Shown piece by piece: positions 44,595 through 56,775 of a stretch of DNA of 64,000 nt. The stretch spans positions 12,521,284-12,585,283 of the forward strand of contig OZ010787.1 of the NCBI GenBank assembly GCA_963932465.1, written 5' to 3'. Every line of letters starts with the position of its first letter. Position 1 is the first letter of the stretch. This DNA comes from Maratus speciosus. Its lineage: Eukaryota > Arthropoda > Arachnida > Araneae > Salticidae. The translations under genes were made by a program, and so were the position numbers. A model generated the notes under the pieces. The model was given only the letters and a program-made list of their open reading frames with translations, was not told where the DNA came from and searched no databases.

Positions 44595-45595
44595 GGGGGG
44601 AAGATGGAGTACGATAAACAAATTTTGAAGTTTTTTTTTCTTTTAAAATATAGAGTAATTTACGTTAAAATTTACGTATTTACGTAATTTACGTTAAAAA
44701 AAAATCCTGAATATACTTTAGGGATGTCTACAATCGAGATGCCCTCTACAATAGATTATTTCATCGAAACTTCTAAAAACATGCAATTGCAAAAAATTAG
44801 CGATTATTCCGAGCGAGAATGTGATCGCAGTAAAAGGGCTATTATTCTGCTATCTGAACAATTTTGATAAGTTTTGAGCGGAAAATAAGGTTAGTGTGGC
44901 AGAACACAAAAGTAAGGTATTTAAACTATTTCCTTTTTTAAACATTAACAAAAAGAACAAATTTACCAGTAAACATTTTCTTTAATTTAAAATGAAAAAT
45001 AAAACATTGTTGTATTTGATCGTTTTTTTAATTGAAAATTTCACTATTAAATTAGAATAAGGGATCTACTGTGCCCATTTTAGGGATTGCCCACTGTACT
45101 CCATGTAGACGTGGAATAAGGAAATGTTCTAAACAGCTTTATTTGGTATTTAAAAAAAAGCATATTTTGTTAAGATTTACCAATAAATGACTGATTTATA
45201 TTTAAGCTCCCTGCTTTTTTCCTCCCTACTTCTAATCTTTATTAGCAAAAAATCTAAAATTCTAAAAGCAAAATTTTTACATTTTGTAATTAAAAACAAC
45301 AAACTTTCTCTAAGATGAGTAAATTCTGCTTTGATCATGTGATTCAAGATCCCACTGTTTGTCGTAGACTGGAGGTGCTGGGTTCGATCCCAATCGCGCC
45401 CGTCGGCCTAATCGTTCGGAGTTTTCGTGGTTTTCTTCGAACCTTGGATTTCCAAGCGTTAATACGGGTTAGGTTCCCTTAGAAAGACCCCCACGAAGGG
45501 CCCTCCTCCCCTGGGCCTATATCCCTCGTGCAGATAATTGGCCGTCATAAATACAAATACAACCCACTGTTTGTCCACTCTGCCCCATCTTTCCC
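44595..45595. mobile_element. TIR element, GGGGGGAAGATGG family
   Basis: Left GGGGGGAAGATGGAGTACGA, right inverse GGGAAAGATGGGGCAGAGTG; flanks are TA (44593-44594 and 45596-45597). The TIR is weaker than in the two GGGGAGA elements but the design is the same: TA target, G-rich start, and internal copies of the TIR core (TGCCCATTTT and CCCACTGTACTCCAT near 45072-45100). A SINE is inserted near the right end. Confidence 0.65.
45364..45562 (+). mobile_element. tRNA-derived SINE, 5'-truncated
   Basis: Starts at GTAGACTGGAGGTGCTGGGT, just upstream of the B box (GGGTTCGATCCC), so the A box is lost. Body and tail match the copy at 20399. 13-bp target duplication CCCACTGTTTGTC at 45351-45363 and 45563-45575. 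Confidence 0.92.
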
Positions 45596-45639
45596 TAGCA
45601 CTGTAAAATATTAAACTTATTTTATGAGAATTTAATGGC

Positions 45640-48190
45640 AGTTTTCTTCCAGTTGCATTTTCTGTTTCTAAGATCTTTACTCAAGATGGAAGTTTGTAAA
45701 CATTTATTGAATTTTAATCTCATTTATGTTAATATCTGCGTTTGCATTATTTCATTAAATAATAAAAAAAAAGGCTGTGCTTAGTTGATGACCAATTTGT
45801 TGTAGCTTTTCATCTGATGAGATTTAAGAGAAGTAAAATACTTACACTACAAAATGCAAGACTTGGAAAATTTGGATTTCTTACAGCATGTCGTAGTTAA
45901 CCCTTACAGATCTTTAAATCAAATCCTAACTCTCTATTTCTCCTCGTTTCTGACCAATTATTTGTTACTCAAAGCATCCATAGCTTCAGTTATTTTAACA
46001 ATCTTCTCTTAAATGATTTTGAAAAGCTTAAAAATCTGTTAGCTCTCTGTTTGTATGAATTCAACCGGGAAAAAAAGGATGCTATTTAATATGGACAAAT
46101 TTGTAGTAGCTGTTCTGATGAGTTCTTTAAATTAATAATACTTCGCAGAATATTAGTAAAGTTAAATTTTTAGACTCAATAAACTTTGACTTTTTAAAAG
46201 CATTTTTTAGATAGTTCTATGTCCTTTTAAATCTGATCATAACTGAAGGTATACTTCTTGGTTCTTTATTATATGCTCGTTTCTGACGAAATATTTATCA
46301 CTCGAAGGCACCCTTAGCTCCTGTTAAATTAAAGCACTAATTGCATTAGCTGTCTAAAGCTATTCGATTTATTTATACCATATTTTTTTTATACAATCTT
46401 TTCTTTAAAAAAAAAAATTCCTAAGCACTTAGCACTGTCTGTGTTTATGTAAGTTAGAAAACTTTTTTTTTTCTTTTAAAGTAAGGCATTATTTAATGAC
46501 AAAATTTGTAGTAGTTTTTCTTCTCATGAGTTTTTTTTAAATTTTGGCGATATAAGTAAAATTAAAAATGTTTAGACTCTGATAACTTCTTAAAATACTT
46601 TTTAGATAGTTCTGTGTGCAGATATTTTAAATTAGATCATAATTTGTGATATTACTTTTTATTATTTGTACAGTCATTGGAAAAAAAAGAAACATACCCT
46701 ATTAACTCTGCAATAAATTATTGTAGAAGAAAGTTACTCGTACCAAACGATTGGAAATAGTCTACTTTTAAATGATGTATATAAAATTTGCGTAGGGGAC
46801 CATCTACATATCAATGCGAACTCAAAATATATTTTCAATAGTAATACCCAAGTTTGGCACCATAACTAAATTTTACACCGTTCAATTAGCCTAAAAACAA
46901 ATTTCCTTGAAATTCATACGATTAGTTTCAGAGAGATTATTTTAAAATGAGCATATTTTAGGGGCTTTATCCAAATTGAAGTTCGGTACTCGATTGTTGA
47001 AATGCTACATAATGACTGTCACTTCTATTATAATGTATTAGTTCTTGCCAATATGGCCATTTCACTAGCTTAATATGTTTCGACTATTGCTAGCACAAAA
47101 GTTTCTATAAAATGAGTAAAATATATATATTTTGAAATTGAGCTTTTTTGCTCATCATAGAACCATCATTTTGACAATTTTAAATACTAATTCGAAAACT
47201 ACTTGGCAGAAAAATTTAAAATTGGGAATTCGCATAAAGCAGGACATAAAAAATATAAATGTATCAAAATTGTAGGTTGCAATTATTTTTTTTTCAAATA
47301 TTAATTTCATAATTTATATTAAGATTTTTTAAATTACGAATTAAATGTATTTATGTTTCGGTTTTTTAGTATTATAACCGAACACAAAATTATCACATTA
47401 GGAGATGTTAAATTACATTTTCATATTTTTATTAATAGAGGATCTAAATTTTGAATGTTTAATTCAAAAACTCATCATTCAAATCATTTGAAATTTCGTT
47501 TCTATGAATAGTTTGAACGAAGATTTAAAATATATAAACAAAATTGGGTGTTGCCATTCAAAAAAGTTTGGTCTGTTTGTGTAGATGGCCCCCTAAGACA
47601 ATTTTATGTACATAATTTAAAAATACTTTATTTCCAATCTTTTGGTACCAGTAACTTTCTCCTATTATAATTAGTTAGTAGGGGGTGTTTACTTTTTCTT
47701 CTATGACTATAGATTCCTGACAAAATATTTCTACTCAAAAGCATCCATAGCTCCTGTCAAAGCAAAGCACTATTGCTTTATTCACCTAAAGCTTATTTTT
47801 TAAACGATGTTTTCTTAAAAAAAGAAAAAAAAAATTGCAAAGGACGTACAGTCTGTTTGTATAAATTCAAATTTTTTGCAAAGAAAAAAATTTATATGCA
47901 GTATATATTTAATGACATTTGTAGTAGCTTCTCTTCTGATGAGTTTTTTGAAGTGAAGGATACTCATTTGGCGAAATAAGTAAAATTTAAAATTGATTCA
48001 AAAAATTTTCCCTTAAAGAATTTTTAGATAGCTCATAAGCAAATTTTTAAACTAGATTTTAACTTAAAATAGGCTTTTTATTTACCTTTATCTTAATTAT
48101 AATTTGCTCATTCCTGGCAAAACATTTAACTCAAAAGTCAAAACATTTACAGTTGGTATCAAAATAAAGCACTTTTTTTCGGTTTCCCAA
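45640..48190 (+). repeat. Diverged ~370-bp tandem array, interrupted
   Basis: Ordered motifs recur: TTTCTGAC..ATATTT..ACTC then AAAGCAUCCATAGCTCC-like text, TTTGTAGTAGC, TCTGATGAGTT and TTTTTAGATAG (near 46205, 46597 and 48022, with an older trace near 45890). Removing the Tc1-like element at 46671-47709 gives spacings of roughly 310-390 bp. Units are quite diverged. Confidence 0.65.
46671..47709. mobile_element. Tc1-like non-autonomous element with long TIRs
   Basis: Left end TA|CAGTCATTGGAAAAAAAAGA and right end ...CTTTTTCTTCTATGACTA|TA. The TIR is imperfect and continues about 130-150 bp inward (GAAAGTTACT.GTACCAAA and GGRCCATCTACA present in both arms). About 1.04 kb, no transposase. CAGTCAT..GAAAAAAA with a TA target is typical of Tc1-like elements. 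Confidence 0.82.
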
Positions 48191-49982
48191 AAGCATTTTT
48201 TTTTAATTAGTGTTCGACCGAAGCAGCTTTTAAGACCGAAACAGAAATTCGGTAATCTTCCTAGTTTCGGCCGAAAACAGATCCGAAACTAGAAGGGGGG
48301 TAGAGGGAGCACGTGCCCCGGGCTCCAGAATAAAAAGGCGAAGGGGGCGCCAAATGAAGATTTTGTTTGTAGTTTGATATAATAATTTATATATATGTAT
48401 ATTCAATTGGGATTTTAAAAAATGTCTCGCAGTGGGAAAAATCCAAACTGAAAACTATTTTAAACATAAAAATCTGCATCGAAAAAGTAAACACTAACAT
48501 GGTTAGAATTCAACCTCAGCTATTCTAAGCAAAAAAGGAAAAGAAAATCCTTTAAAACTATTAAAATGCATGCGAGAAATTTTTAAAAGAACACTCCCAT
48601 AGGTTTAGCATTCAAATTTCTTCGCGTGACTAGTATAGTCTCACTCGAAAACACTCGCACGTTAAACCTATGCGAGCATTTTTTTTTTTTTTTTCAGAAT
48701 TCTCGCTTGAATTTAAGTTTTTCCTTATGATACCCGAGGTCGATATCTAACATTTTGAGTTTATACCTTTTCGATTTCGGTTGTATTTTTTTTAATATGA
48801 GGGTATTTTATAAAATTTAGAACCGATTCCAAACAGTTTTACAAAAATGCAAGTGTCCGAATAAAAAAAAAAATAAATAAATACAAGAGCAGAACATTAG
48901 ATATCAACCTCAGGTATCCCAAGAAAAAAATAATTTAAAAGTAATAAAAAACGCAAGCGAGATATTTGTCAAGAACGCTCTCGTAGGTTTAGCTTTGGAA
49001 TGTCTTCGCGTGACTAATGCAGTCTCTTAATTCATATCATTGAGACTTTAAACGCCTCAGTTGTAATACTATAACTACCGTAAAATCTGTAAAAATGAAA
49101 TCTGTCTGTAACGGAATCCGGTCTTAAATGAAAAAATATATTTTCAACAGAAAGAATGTCAACAAATATATACCTACTAAGATGGAAACCTGTATAAAGT
49201 GGAATATTTGACAAAGCTGATTATATACTTCAATGTGACGTATTTTATGATTACACATTTTAAATTAAAAAATAAGCCGACAATTAGAAACTTAATAAAA
49301 TCTCTTTGTAAATTTTCTTTGCGGTGGGGGGGGGGGGGCAAAATCCATGTCTGCCCTGGGTGCCAAAAAAGCTAGTTTCGGTCCTCCAAAAACGAAAATA
49401 TCCAAACACATATTTTTTAAAGTAATGCATACTTAAATATATATAATTATTAATTATACGTATATAGAAACGTATTTCTAACATACATATATGTATACGT
49501 GTGTATGTTTCAAACAAAACGTAACTAATAATACAACTTTTATACTGTATTACTTTATGGCAAACAAAAATCATGGGCATTTATCAATATAATTAATGTA
49601 ATTAAAAAAATAGAGAAAAAGTTCAATAATGAATATTTAAGTTATTATAAATGATATAAAACGATAAAAAAAAAATCATAAATGTAATCAATACTATTAA
49701 TTTTAATACTTTCTAGATTTAACCCCCCCCCTCCCCCCTTCATGAGAATACATGTGTGCGACTCTTTGCAAACAAGAGTACCATTTGGAAAGGCTAGGGT
49801 GGAGGGGCAGTTGCCCTCTCAAAGAATATCATAAGAATGTGTGTTATTAATGGTCAGATTTTTAAAAAATGCACAAAAGCGAAAATAACTTGTTAAATTC
49901 TACTAAAACAGGAACATTAGCCTTAAGACAACACTTTAAGGCGTAGAAATTATTGATCATCAATTTTATTTTCCATTTCAAG

Positions 49983-50611
49983 TAAGGATAGACCAAAACA
50001 TGTTTTTAAGACCGAAACCTTCCGTAATCTTCCTATTTTCGGCTGAAAACGAAAATGTCCAAAAAAAATTTAAGTAAATGATACATAAATGTACATAATT
50101 ATGTTTATTAAATATACATAATTATACGTGTGGTCCAAGTTGGCTTTCTGTGACTCTAACCGAAACTTTTTATTTTAATATAAAATAAAATGTAATTAAT
50201 TCAACAAGACACTATTAAAAATGTTTTAGGTATACATACCTCGATTTGCCTTTTATGATTTTTGTAAAAAGTCATCTGCTATAGAACTTTCTCAAAGAGT
50301 ATTCGAAACACTTCTGCGGTTTCAAATTAAAAATTTTCTGTTACTGTTAAGTCTGCAGCTTTTCATGAGCACGTGAAGAGTCTTAAAGTTTAGTGATATA
50401 TGCATTACTTGCTTTATAATTTGCACTCGCGTCTTGAGTCAGTCATGAGTGATCATTATAAACAGTGAAATTCATAGCAATAGTCTCATTTGAGCCGAGA
50501 TACAGCTCAAATCAATGGGTGATGTTGAAAATTTCCGAAAGAAGAAACGAGATTTTTGGAATAGTTTTTGTCTAGCCGAATTTTCGACAGCATATTTTCG
50601 GCCGATCTCTA
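49983..50611. mobile_element. hAT-type MITE with CCGAAAC ends
   Basis: Left end TAAGGATAGACCAAAACATG, right end TTTTCGGCCGATCTCTA; flanking octamers ATTTCAAG (49975-49982) and ATTTCAAC (50612-50619) match at 7 of 8. 629 bp, no coding. Sub-termini carry CCGAAA/TTTCGG repeats. Confidence 0.8.
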
Positions 50612-51397
50612 ATTTCAACATTCTCAAAGTGAGACATATTTAACATAGACATATTCAACAATATTGAGTACTTTAACTTTGAAAATATATGTTAGAATAA
50701 AAATATATAATTTTTCTCATATGTGCACAAGATCAAAATAAATATTCACCCCCCCCCCCCCCCGCTCCCCTAAGAAAGTCTTGAAATGGCGCCCCTGTTT
50801 GGAAATTTTATCCCCGGGGTCCGTGTTGGCTCTGTGCCTCTGACCAAAACTATTTATTTTTATTTAAAATAAAATGTAATTCATTAGCACATAATAATTT
50901 TCTAATTATACGAATTTCATCTAATTAATGTTTTAGTTATGCATACATCGATTTATCTTTCTATGATTTTCGTAAATGATCTTCATCTGTTTTACTACAC
51001 CTTTCTTAGTGAGCATTCGAAGCACTTTTGCGGTTTCAAACTAAAATTTTTCTATTGCTGTTAAGACTGCAGCTTTTAATGAGCACTTGAAAAACGTCTT
51101 CAAGGTTTAGTCATACATGCATTGCTTGCTTATAATTTGCACTCGCCTTTTGAGTCAGTGATGACTGATCATTATAAACAGTGAAGTTTCTAGCAATAAA
51201 GTCTCGGTGTCTCATCTGAACCGGTAAAGCTCAAATCAACGCGTAATGTTGAAAATTTCCGAAGGAAGAAACGAGATGTGTGGAATATGGATGGTTTTGG
51301 CCTTGGCTGAGTGTACTGGTCGAATTTTCGCCAGCATTTTCGCCGAAAACGAATGTTCGGCGAAATTCTGATTTTGGGCCGGAACCGAATATTAGGT

Positions 51398-51630
51398 TGG
51401 TTGATTTTGTGACGGCCGATTATCTACACTAGGGATATAGGCCCGGGGGGGAGTGCCCTTCGTGGGGGTCTTTCTAAGGGAACCTAACCCGTATTAACGC
51501 ATGGAAATCCATGGTTCGAAGAAAACTACGAAAACTCCGAACGATTAGGCCGACGGGCGCGATTGGGATCGAACCCAGCACTTCCCGTCTACCAGTTTCG
51601 AGAGCAGAACCTCTCAGCCACTGGTGGGGC
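51398..51630 (-). mobile_element. tRNA-derived SINE, minus strand
   Basis: On the minus strand: GGGCCCCACCAGTGGCTGAG with A box, B box GGGTTCGATCCC, and the same body as the other copies. The exact 13-bp target duplication CCGAATATTAGGT lies at 51385-51397 and 51631-51643. Inserted near the end of the hAT at 48208. Confidence 0.93.
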
Positions 51631-51660
51631 CCGAATATTAGGTATATCTCTAATTTTAAT

Positions 51661-52259
51661 TCTTTCCTTAAAAAATAATTCTTTAAAGGACTTAGTCACT
51701 TTAAACCTTGCAATTCTTTTAGGACTTTTATTTCTTTTAATTTTTAAATATATTTCAGTACCTAGAATAAACTCAATGAGCTTTTTATGTGATGAATTAT
51801 TTCTAAGACATTTCAGTCACATTGTACAAGAAACGAAAGCACAGGATTTCTAAATTTAAAAAAGAAAAATACTTGTTTAAATTAATTCACGTTTCAAAAG
51901 AATTTGACTTTTATAAGTTATGAAATGCTATTAAAATTTTTTTCAATAGTTTTATGGGAAAACAATCATTATTTTCACCATTTTATAATTTCAACAAAAC
52001 AATTTTTCATGATGTAATATTGAAAATTATTTTTTTGAGGATGAAACTTCAGAATGACGTGAGATTACATACATTTACACTTATTTTCGTTCCGAGTTAG
52101 TGACTCACTGTGGAAATTTATTTTTAGTTTAGTCTCCCATTTCACGGACGTAAATGTTACGTTTTAACTTAAAATACCTCGTTATACCTCAAGACAATTA
52201 GATAAAAATAATAAAAAGGTAAGTCTACATTATGTATCAAGCGGTCTCAAATTTTATCT
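51661..52259. other. AT-rich DNA, no gene seen
   Basis: Ordinary AT-rich spacer. A small frame starting inside the SINE and running to about 51853 is not credible. Confidence 0.5.
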
Positions 52260-52475
52260 TTAACCCTTTCCGACGCAGTGTGCCCGGGTCAGGATACCTA
52301 ATTTTAATTCCAAACTTACTTACGGCACCAAGAATATTTTAATAAAATTTTGCATTAACAATGAAAGCATAAAGTAACAAGTTTTTAATTTCTAAAAAAG
52401 TCGTATTTGAATTCCGGTGTCAGTCGATGATTTCATCATTTTACAACAAAATTTGTCTGTGCCGGAAAGGGTTAA
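52260..52475. mobile_element. piggyBac-like MITE (TTAA)
   Basis: TTAACCCTTTCCGACGCAG left, CTGTGCCGGAAAGGGTTAA right: TTAA on both sides, TIR of about 15 bp with two mismatches starting CCC. 216 bp. Confidence 0.82.
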
Positions 52476-53211
52476 GAGAAAATAATGGTTATTTATAAAT
52501 TTCAAAAAAGATGCATTTGTATTGAATAATTTTAACTTGCAAATTATAGAAACATAAGCTTGCGTTTTACATTAAGCAGTGCCGCAGCAAGGGTAGTGAG
52601 AAAGGGTGCACCGGCACCAGACGCCTAGACAGATAGGCGGTTCATTAGGGCTGCCTGTTATGACTTGGTGCACTATCGATCAGTTGAAAAAGAAACAAAA
52701 TTTCGCACCAGGTACCAAATAAAGTTGCTGCAGTGCTGACATAAACAACAATTATGTCTGAAGGAGAAAGAATCACGCACAAATTAAACGGAATTTTGCC
52801 GTAGTCCAAAATAAGCTGTAAGTTTTGATATGTTGTATTCATGCATCACTGCTCAAAAGTCAATAGGCAGAATACTGAAAAATAGCTTTGTTGCAAGGAC
52901 CATCGAAAGATCTTAATTTATATTTCATAGCTGACAAAATTACGATTTTTTAAAGTCAAAAAAACATAATTTGAACCAGGAAATTAACGAAATGTTTCCT
53001 ACCTTCCATGCTGTTTTTAAATAGCTTTTATTTAATAAAACTTCTGGTTTAATTTCGTTTGAGATATATTTGCATCAGAATATATCAAGACTTCACACAA
53101 TCCGAAATGTTGTCAGCTATGTAATACGAATTAAGCATCGCAATTAATCATAGCATCAAAATTAGCCATTAAGGATTGTCCATTTTGAGTCTTCTGATCA
53201 GCATTGCGTGG
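52476..53211. other. AT-rich DNA, no gene seen
   Basis: The stretch 52570-52740 is a little GC-richer (GCAGTGCCGCAGCAAGGGTA). No frame or element end recognised. Confidence 0.5.
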
Positions 53212-53589
53212 ACTATAAGTAAGGATTGACCGAAACAGGTTTTTAAGACCGAAACCGGATTTCGGTAATCTTCCAATTTTCGGACGAAAACGAAAATGCA
53301 AAGAAAAAATAAAGTAATTAATACAAACATAAATATTCATAATTAATTTTAAGTGTTTATTAAATATACATAATTATTACTTAATTATGCGTGTGGCCAA
53401 GTCTGTGCCTCTGACCAAAACTTTTTATATTCATATAAAATGTAATTCATGAACGACGCAGAATGATTTTCTAAGTATAAGATATTCTTCTAATCAAAAA
53501 ATGTTTCAGGTATACGTACCTCGATTTATCTTTTATGAATTTTGTAAATGATCATCTGTTATACTAGAACTTTCTCAGAGTATTCGAAA

Positions 53590-55489
53590 TAGTGATGCAA
53601 CGAATAATGGTTTGGCCGAACAACCGAATACCAATTAATCGGCCTAGTTATGGCCGAATATTCGGCTTGTTCGGCCGCCGAATAATGAACTCATTTTTGT
53701 CTAAAAACAAAATATAGTATGCACTATATGTACAATTCTTGTATATTTCACAATTGAAATCTATTATTTTCTTTTCAAAAAATTATTTATGTGCAAATTT
53801 AATTATTTAAAGCACTATTTTATTCTGAAAGATATTTGGCTATGTTCTGCCTAAAATTGCATCAAAAATATACCCCCCCCCCCCCCCAAAAAAAAAAAAA
53901 AAAAAATAAAATAAAATAAATAAATAAATAAATAAATAAAAGTTCATCATCAGTTGCTGTCTATAGTTATATTTTAGTAGATATTATGTATGTTGTTGTT
54001 ACATTTTAAAATAAATTTTCAGATGAACGAAAATAAAAAATAAGAAATCTTAATATTTTAAGAAAAATTACTGATAGAAAGGAATATCCTCTAAAACAGT
54101 GGAAAGAAACAAGTGTAAACTTTATGAAGCTCACAATTAACAAAAAAAAGACGTTTTTCTTTTTTTGGCTATGCCAGCAGACAACAAGCACTTTTAAGAC
54201 GTGTCTAGTGAATGTTTTCATATTCAGAGGCAGGAAATATCTGTAAGGAAAATAAATGTAAAAAATATTGACTATGTAGTATCTTAGGTACTGTATTGTT
54301 ATAATTGATATTATATATATGTTGTTGCTGTTACATTTTAAATTAATCACAAAATTTTAAAAGTAGCTAGACAACATAAGTTTCAGATAAAAGAAAATAG
54401 TGATGTGAAACATACATCCCTAGGGGTGGGGAATTTCTAGAAAATCTTACCAGCCAGGGACCTATTTCACCAGCCAGTAAAATGCAACGTACAATTGAAA
54501 ATTTTTATGACAAAATTTACGCAACTCAAAACTAGTTGATTACTATTACTATAATGCATTTTCGTATTTTTTTCCCCTGTAAAATTAAGAAATACAAACA
54601 AGAGATGAAAGTTTAATATAAAATAGAACTTAGTGTCATATTTACATTGCAGTAATCAGGAAACGTGAAAAATATAGCTAACTACTAAAAAAAAAAGAAA
54701 GTTTCCGTACATCTCTAGTTTGTAGTTTTCAAAGACTACCTAAAAATTCACTCGCCCTGTCAAAAAATTTATTCGCCAGTGGCGAGTAAAATGATGCTTT
54801 TCCCCACCCCTGTACATACCAATTTAAAAAATTTAGTACTTGCAATTCTTTTATTATTTAATAAGAATTAGTAACACACTTAAAAAAATTACTTAAATTA
54901 TATTTAACTTTTAAGCGCATTTTACTAAAAAAAAAAGATAAACTTAATTATTGCGGCATATACAACTTTAATTAGACCTATAAAGAATATAAATATTTAA
55001 GATATCATTGAAAGAAAGATTTTTTTATATAACAAGGGATAAATATTAAATTCCCTATTAGGCTTTTAAAAAATAGAATTTTCTTGTATTACTCTATTAG
55101 GAAAATTTTAAATAGATTAACTTTAAATTTAAAAGATTACGTTAGCTTATTACAGATACTTTTTGTACTTGTTGATACAGAATAAAAATTTTAACATTAT
55201 TGATAAATTACTGTACTGTCTAATATAAAAATGAATAGATAAAGCCCATTCAGGGTATGAAAGTTAAGGGGGAGAAAATGTGTTAATTTCAAATAAAATT
55301 TTCATTATACATGATGAAAATAAGTTGTCAAATTAAAAAGTTTTACTGCGTAAATATAAAGACATTTTTCACAGTATTATTCGGCCAAGGCCGATTAATG
55401 GACCTGATATTTGGCTGAAGCCGAATATTCGGCAGATAGGCCGAATGGGCCGATTATTTGGCTATGGCCGAATAATCGTTGCATCTCTA
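53590..55489. mobile_element. hAT-type element with CCGAATA sub-termini
   Basis: Left end TAGTGATGCAACGAATAATG, right end ATAATCGTTGCATCTCTA; flanking octamers ATTCGAAA (53582-53589) and ATTCGACA (55490-55497). Both ends hold many TTCGGCCGAATA-type motifs. The TIR is related to the hAT at 38633 (TAGGGATGCAACGG). Contains a C15/A-run (53873-53905), an AAAT microsatellite (about 53918-53941) and a smaller hAT MITE. No transposase. Confidence 0.88.
54421..54812. mobile_element. hAT-type MITE, innermost of the nest
   Basis: Ends TAGGGGTGGGGAA...TTTTCCCCACCCCTG (hAT consensus CAGGGGTGGGGAA); flanking octamers TACATCCC (54413-54420) and TACATACC (54813-54820). 392 bp. Inside both ends CCAGCCAG / TCGCCAGTGGCGAGTAAAAT motifs recur. 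Confidence 0.85.
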
Positions 55490-55893
55490 ATTCGACACAC
55501 TTCTGCGGTTTCAAACTAAAAAAATTTCTATTGTTAAGCCTGCCGTTCTTAATGAGCGCGAGAAAAGAGTCTTCAAAGCTTAGTCCTATATGCATTACTT
55601 ACTTGATAATTTGCAATCGCATCTTAAGTCAATCATGACTGATAATTATAAACAGTGAAGTTCTTAGTAAAAAATAGCGTCTCAGCAATAAATAGCGTTG
55701 AGCCGATACAGCTCAAATCAGTCATGTTGTTGAAAATTTCCGAAAGAAGGAACGAGATTTTTGGAATACAGATAGTTTCGGTCCGGCCGAATTTTCGACA
55801 CCATTTTCGCCAAAAACAAATTTTCGACGAAATTCTGATTCTGGGCCGAACCGAAAACGAAACCGAATTTTCGGTCGAGCTCTTAACTATAAG

Positions 55894-56775
55894 CATATCA
55901 AAATTTGTCAATTCCACCAGGGCTAAATTTTCCTATAATTTATCAGCGGTAGAATTCATATAAAAAAGTCACTGGCCACAAGGGCCAGTAAGCATAAGAA
56001 TTTACTGGTCCGCAGTAATCATCACTGGCCTGCTACATAAAATTTTATTAAGTCCCTTTAACCCTTTGAGTGACCCTCCCCCTTCCTAGAATATAAATCA
56101 AACTTTCTTTGCAGTTATCCAAAATTTTCATCATAATAAAATGTAAAATAATTTGTTAAAAAGTAAACAGTACATAAAGAAAAACTATAAAATTATTAAA
56201 TATTTCATTTCAGATTATCTATTTCAACTGACTAAGGTTTAATGCAATTCTTTAAAATTTATTTTTTTAAATAAAATTATGCGATTTGTGTTTGATTGCA
56301 GTTTTCTCAGGGACAGCAAAGTTTACGTTTACATTTCAAAGAGGGGGGGGGGGGAAAGTTGCTGGTCCTGCGGACCATTAAATTTTTCAAATTAGTGGTC
56401 CGATTGAATTTTTGGTGGTCTCGGACCAGCGGACCACCAAGGATTTCGAACGCTGTTTATGCATTGTTCTTTATTGTCATTTACACGTTAAAAAATTAAC
56501 AAGCAATCCGTAAATAAAATGACGATTACGTAAAACGCACTTATGTCTTAAGCGGGTCCGGGATACAAATTAAATTTTTTTATTTATACTTTATAGGCAT
56601 TTTTTAATGAATGAAATGTCTTTCTATAAAGATTACTTTTCAGATAAAAAGGTTTTGAAAACTTTAAATTTTCTTTTTAAATTATTTCAAACTTCTTTAA
56701 TTTTCGATACAACTCATGAACCATTTGCCCGATTTAATTTTTTTGCATTGTGTGCAGAAAATGTTAATTTGCCTT
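55894..56775. other. hAT-like remnants in AT-rich DNA
   Basis: CACTGGCCACAAGGGCCAGT near 55971 and repeated GGTCCGC/GGACCA motifs near 56362-56440, ending CGGACCACCAAGGATTTCGA, resemble hAT sub-terminal repeats. Clean TIRs and target duplication were not found. A G12 run lies at 56343-56354. Confidence 0.4.

Larger units (their letters stand above)
48208..51652. mobile_element. hAT-type element with CCGAAAC ends, heavily interrupted
   Basis: Left end TAGTGTTCGACCGAAGCAGC; right end ...ATATCTCTA after the inserted SINE. Flanking octamers TTTTTAAT and ATTTTAAT differ at one base. Between them lie a G-rich foreign block (about 48290-49375), a second hAT (49983-50611), a C16 run (50748-50763) and the SINE (51398-51630). 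The remaining pieces line up with the simpler relatives at 49983 and 53220. Boundaries of the foreign G-rich block are uncertain. Confidence 0.6.
53220..55885. mobile_element. hAT-type element with CCGAAAC ends, split by another hAT
   Basis: Left end TAAGGATTGACCGAAACAGG, right end AATTTTCGGTCGAGCTCTTA; exact 8-bp target duplication ACTATAAG at 53212-53219 and 55886-55893. Without the inserted element it is about 758 bp and closely related to 49983-50611. No transposase frame. Confidence 0.92.

Noticed and set aside
55633..55963. About 100-codon frames on both strands
   Set aside because: They coincide with the CCGAAA-rich sub-terminus of a hAT element and have no domain.
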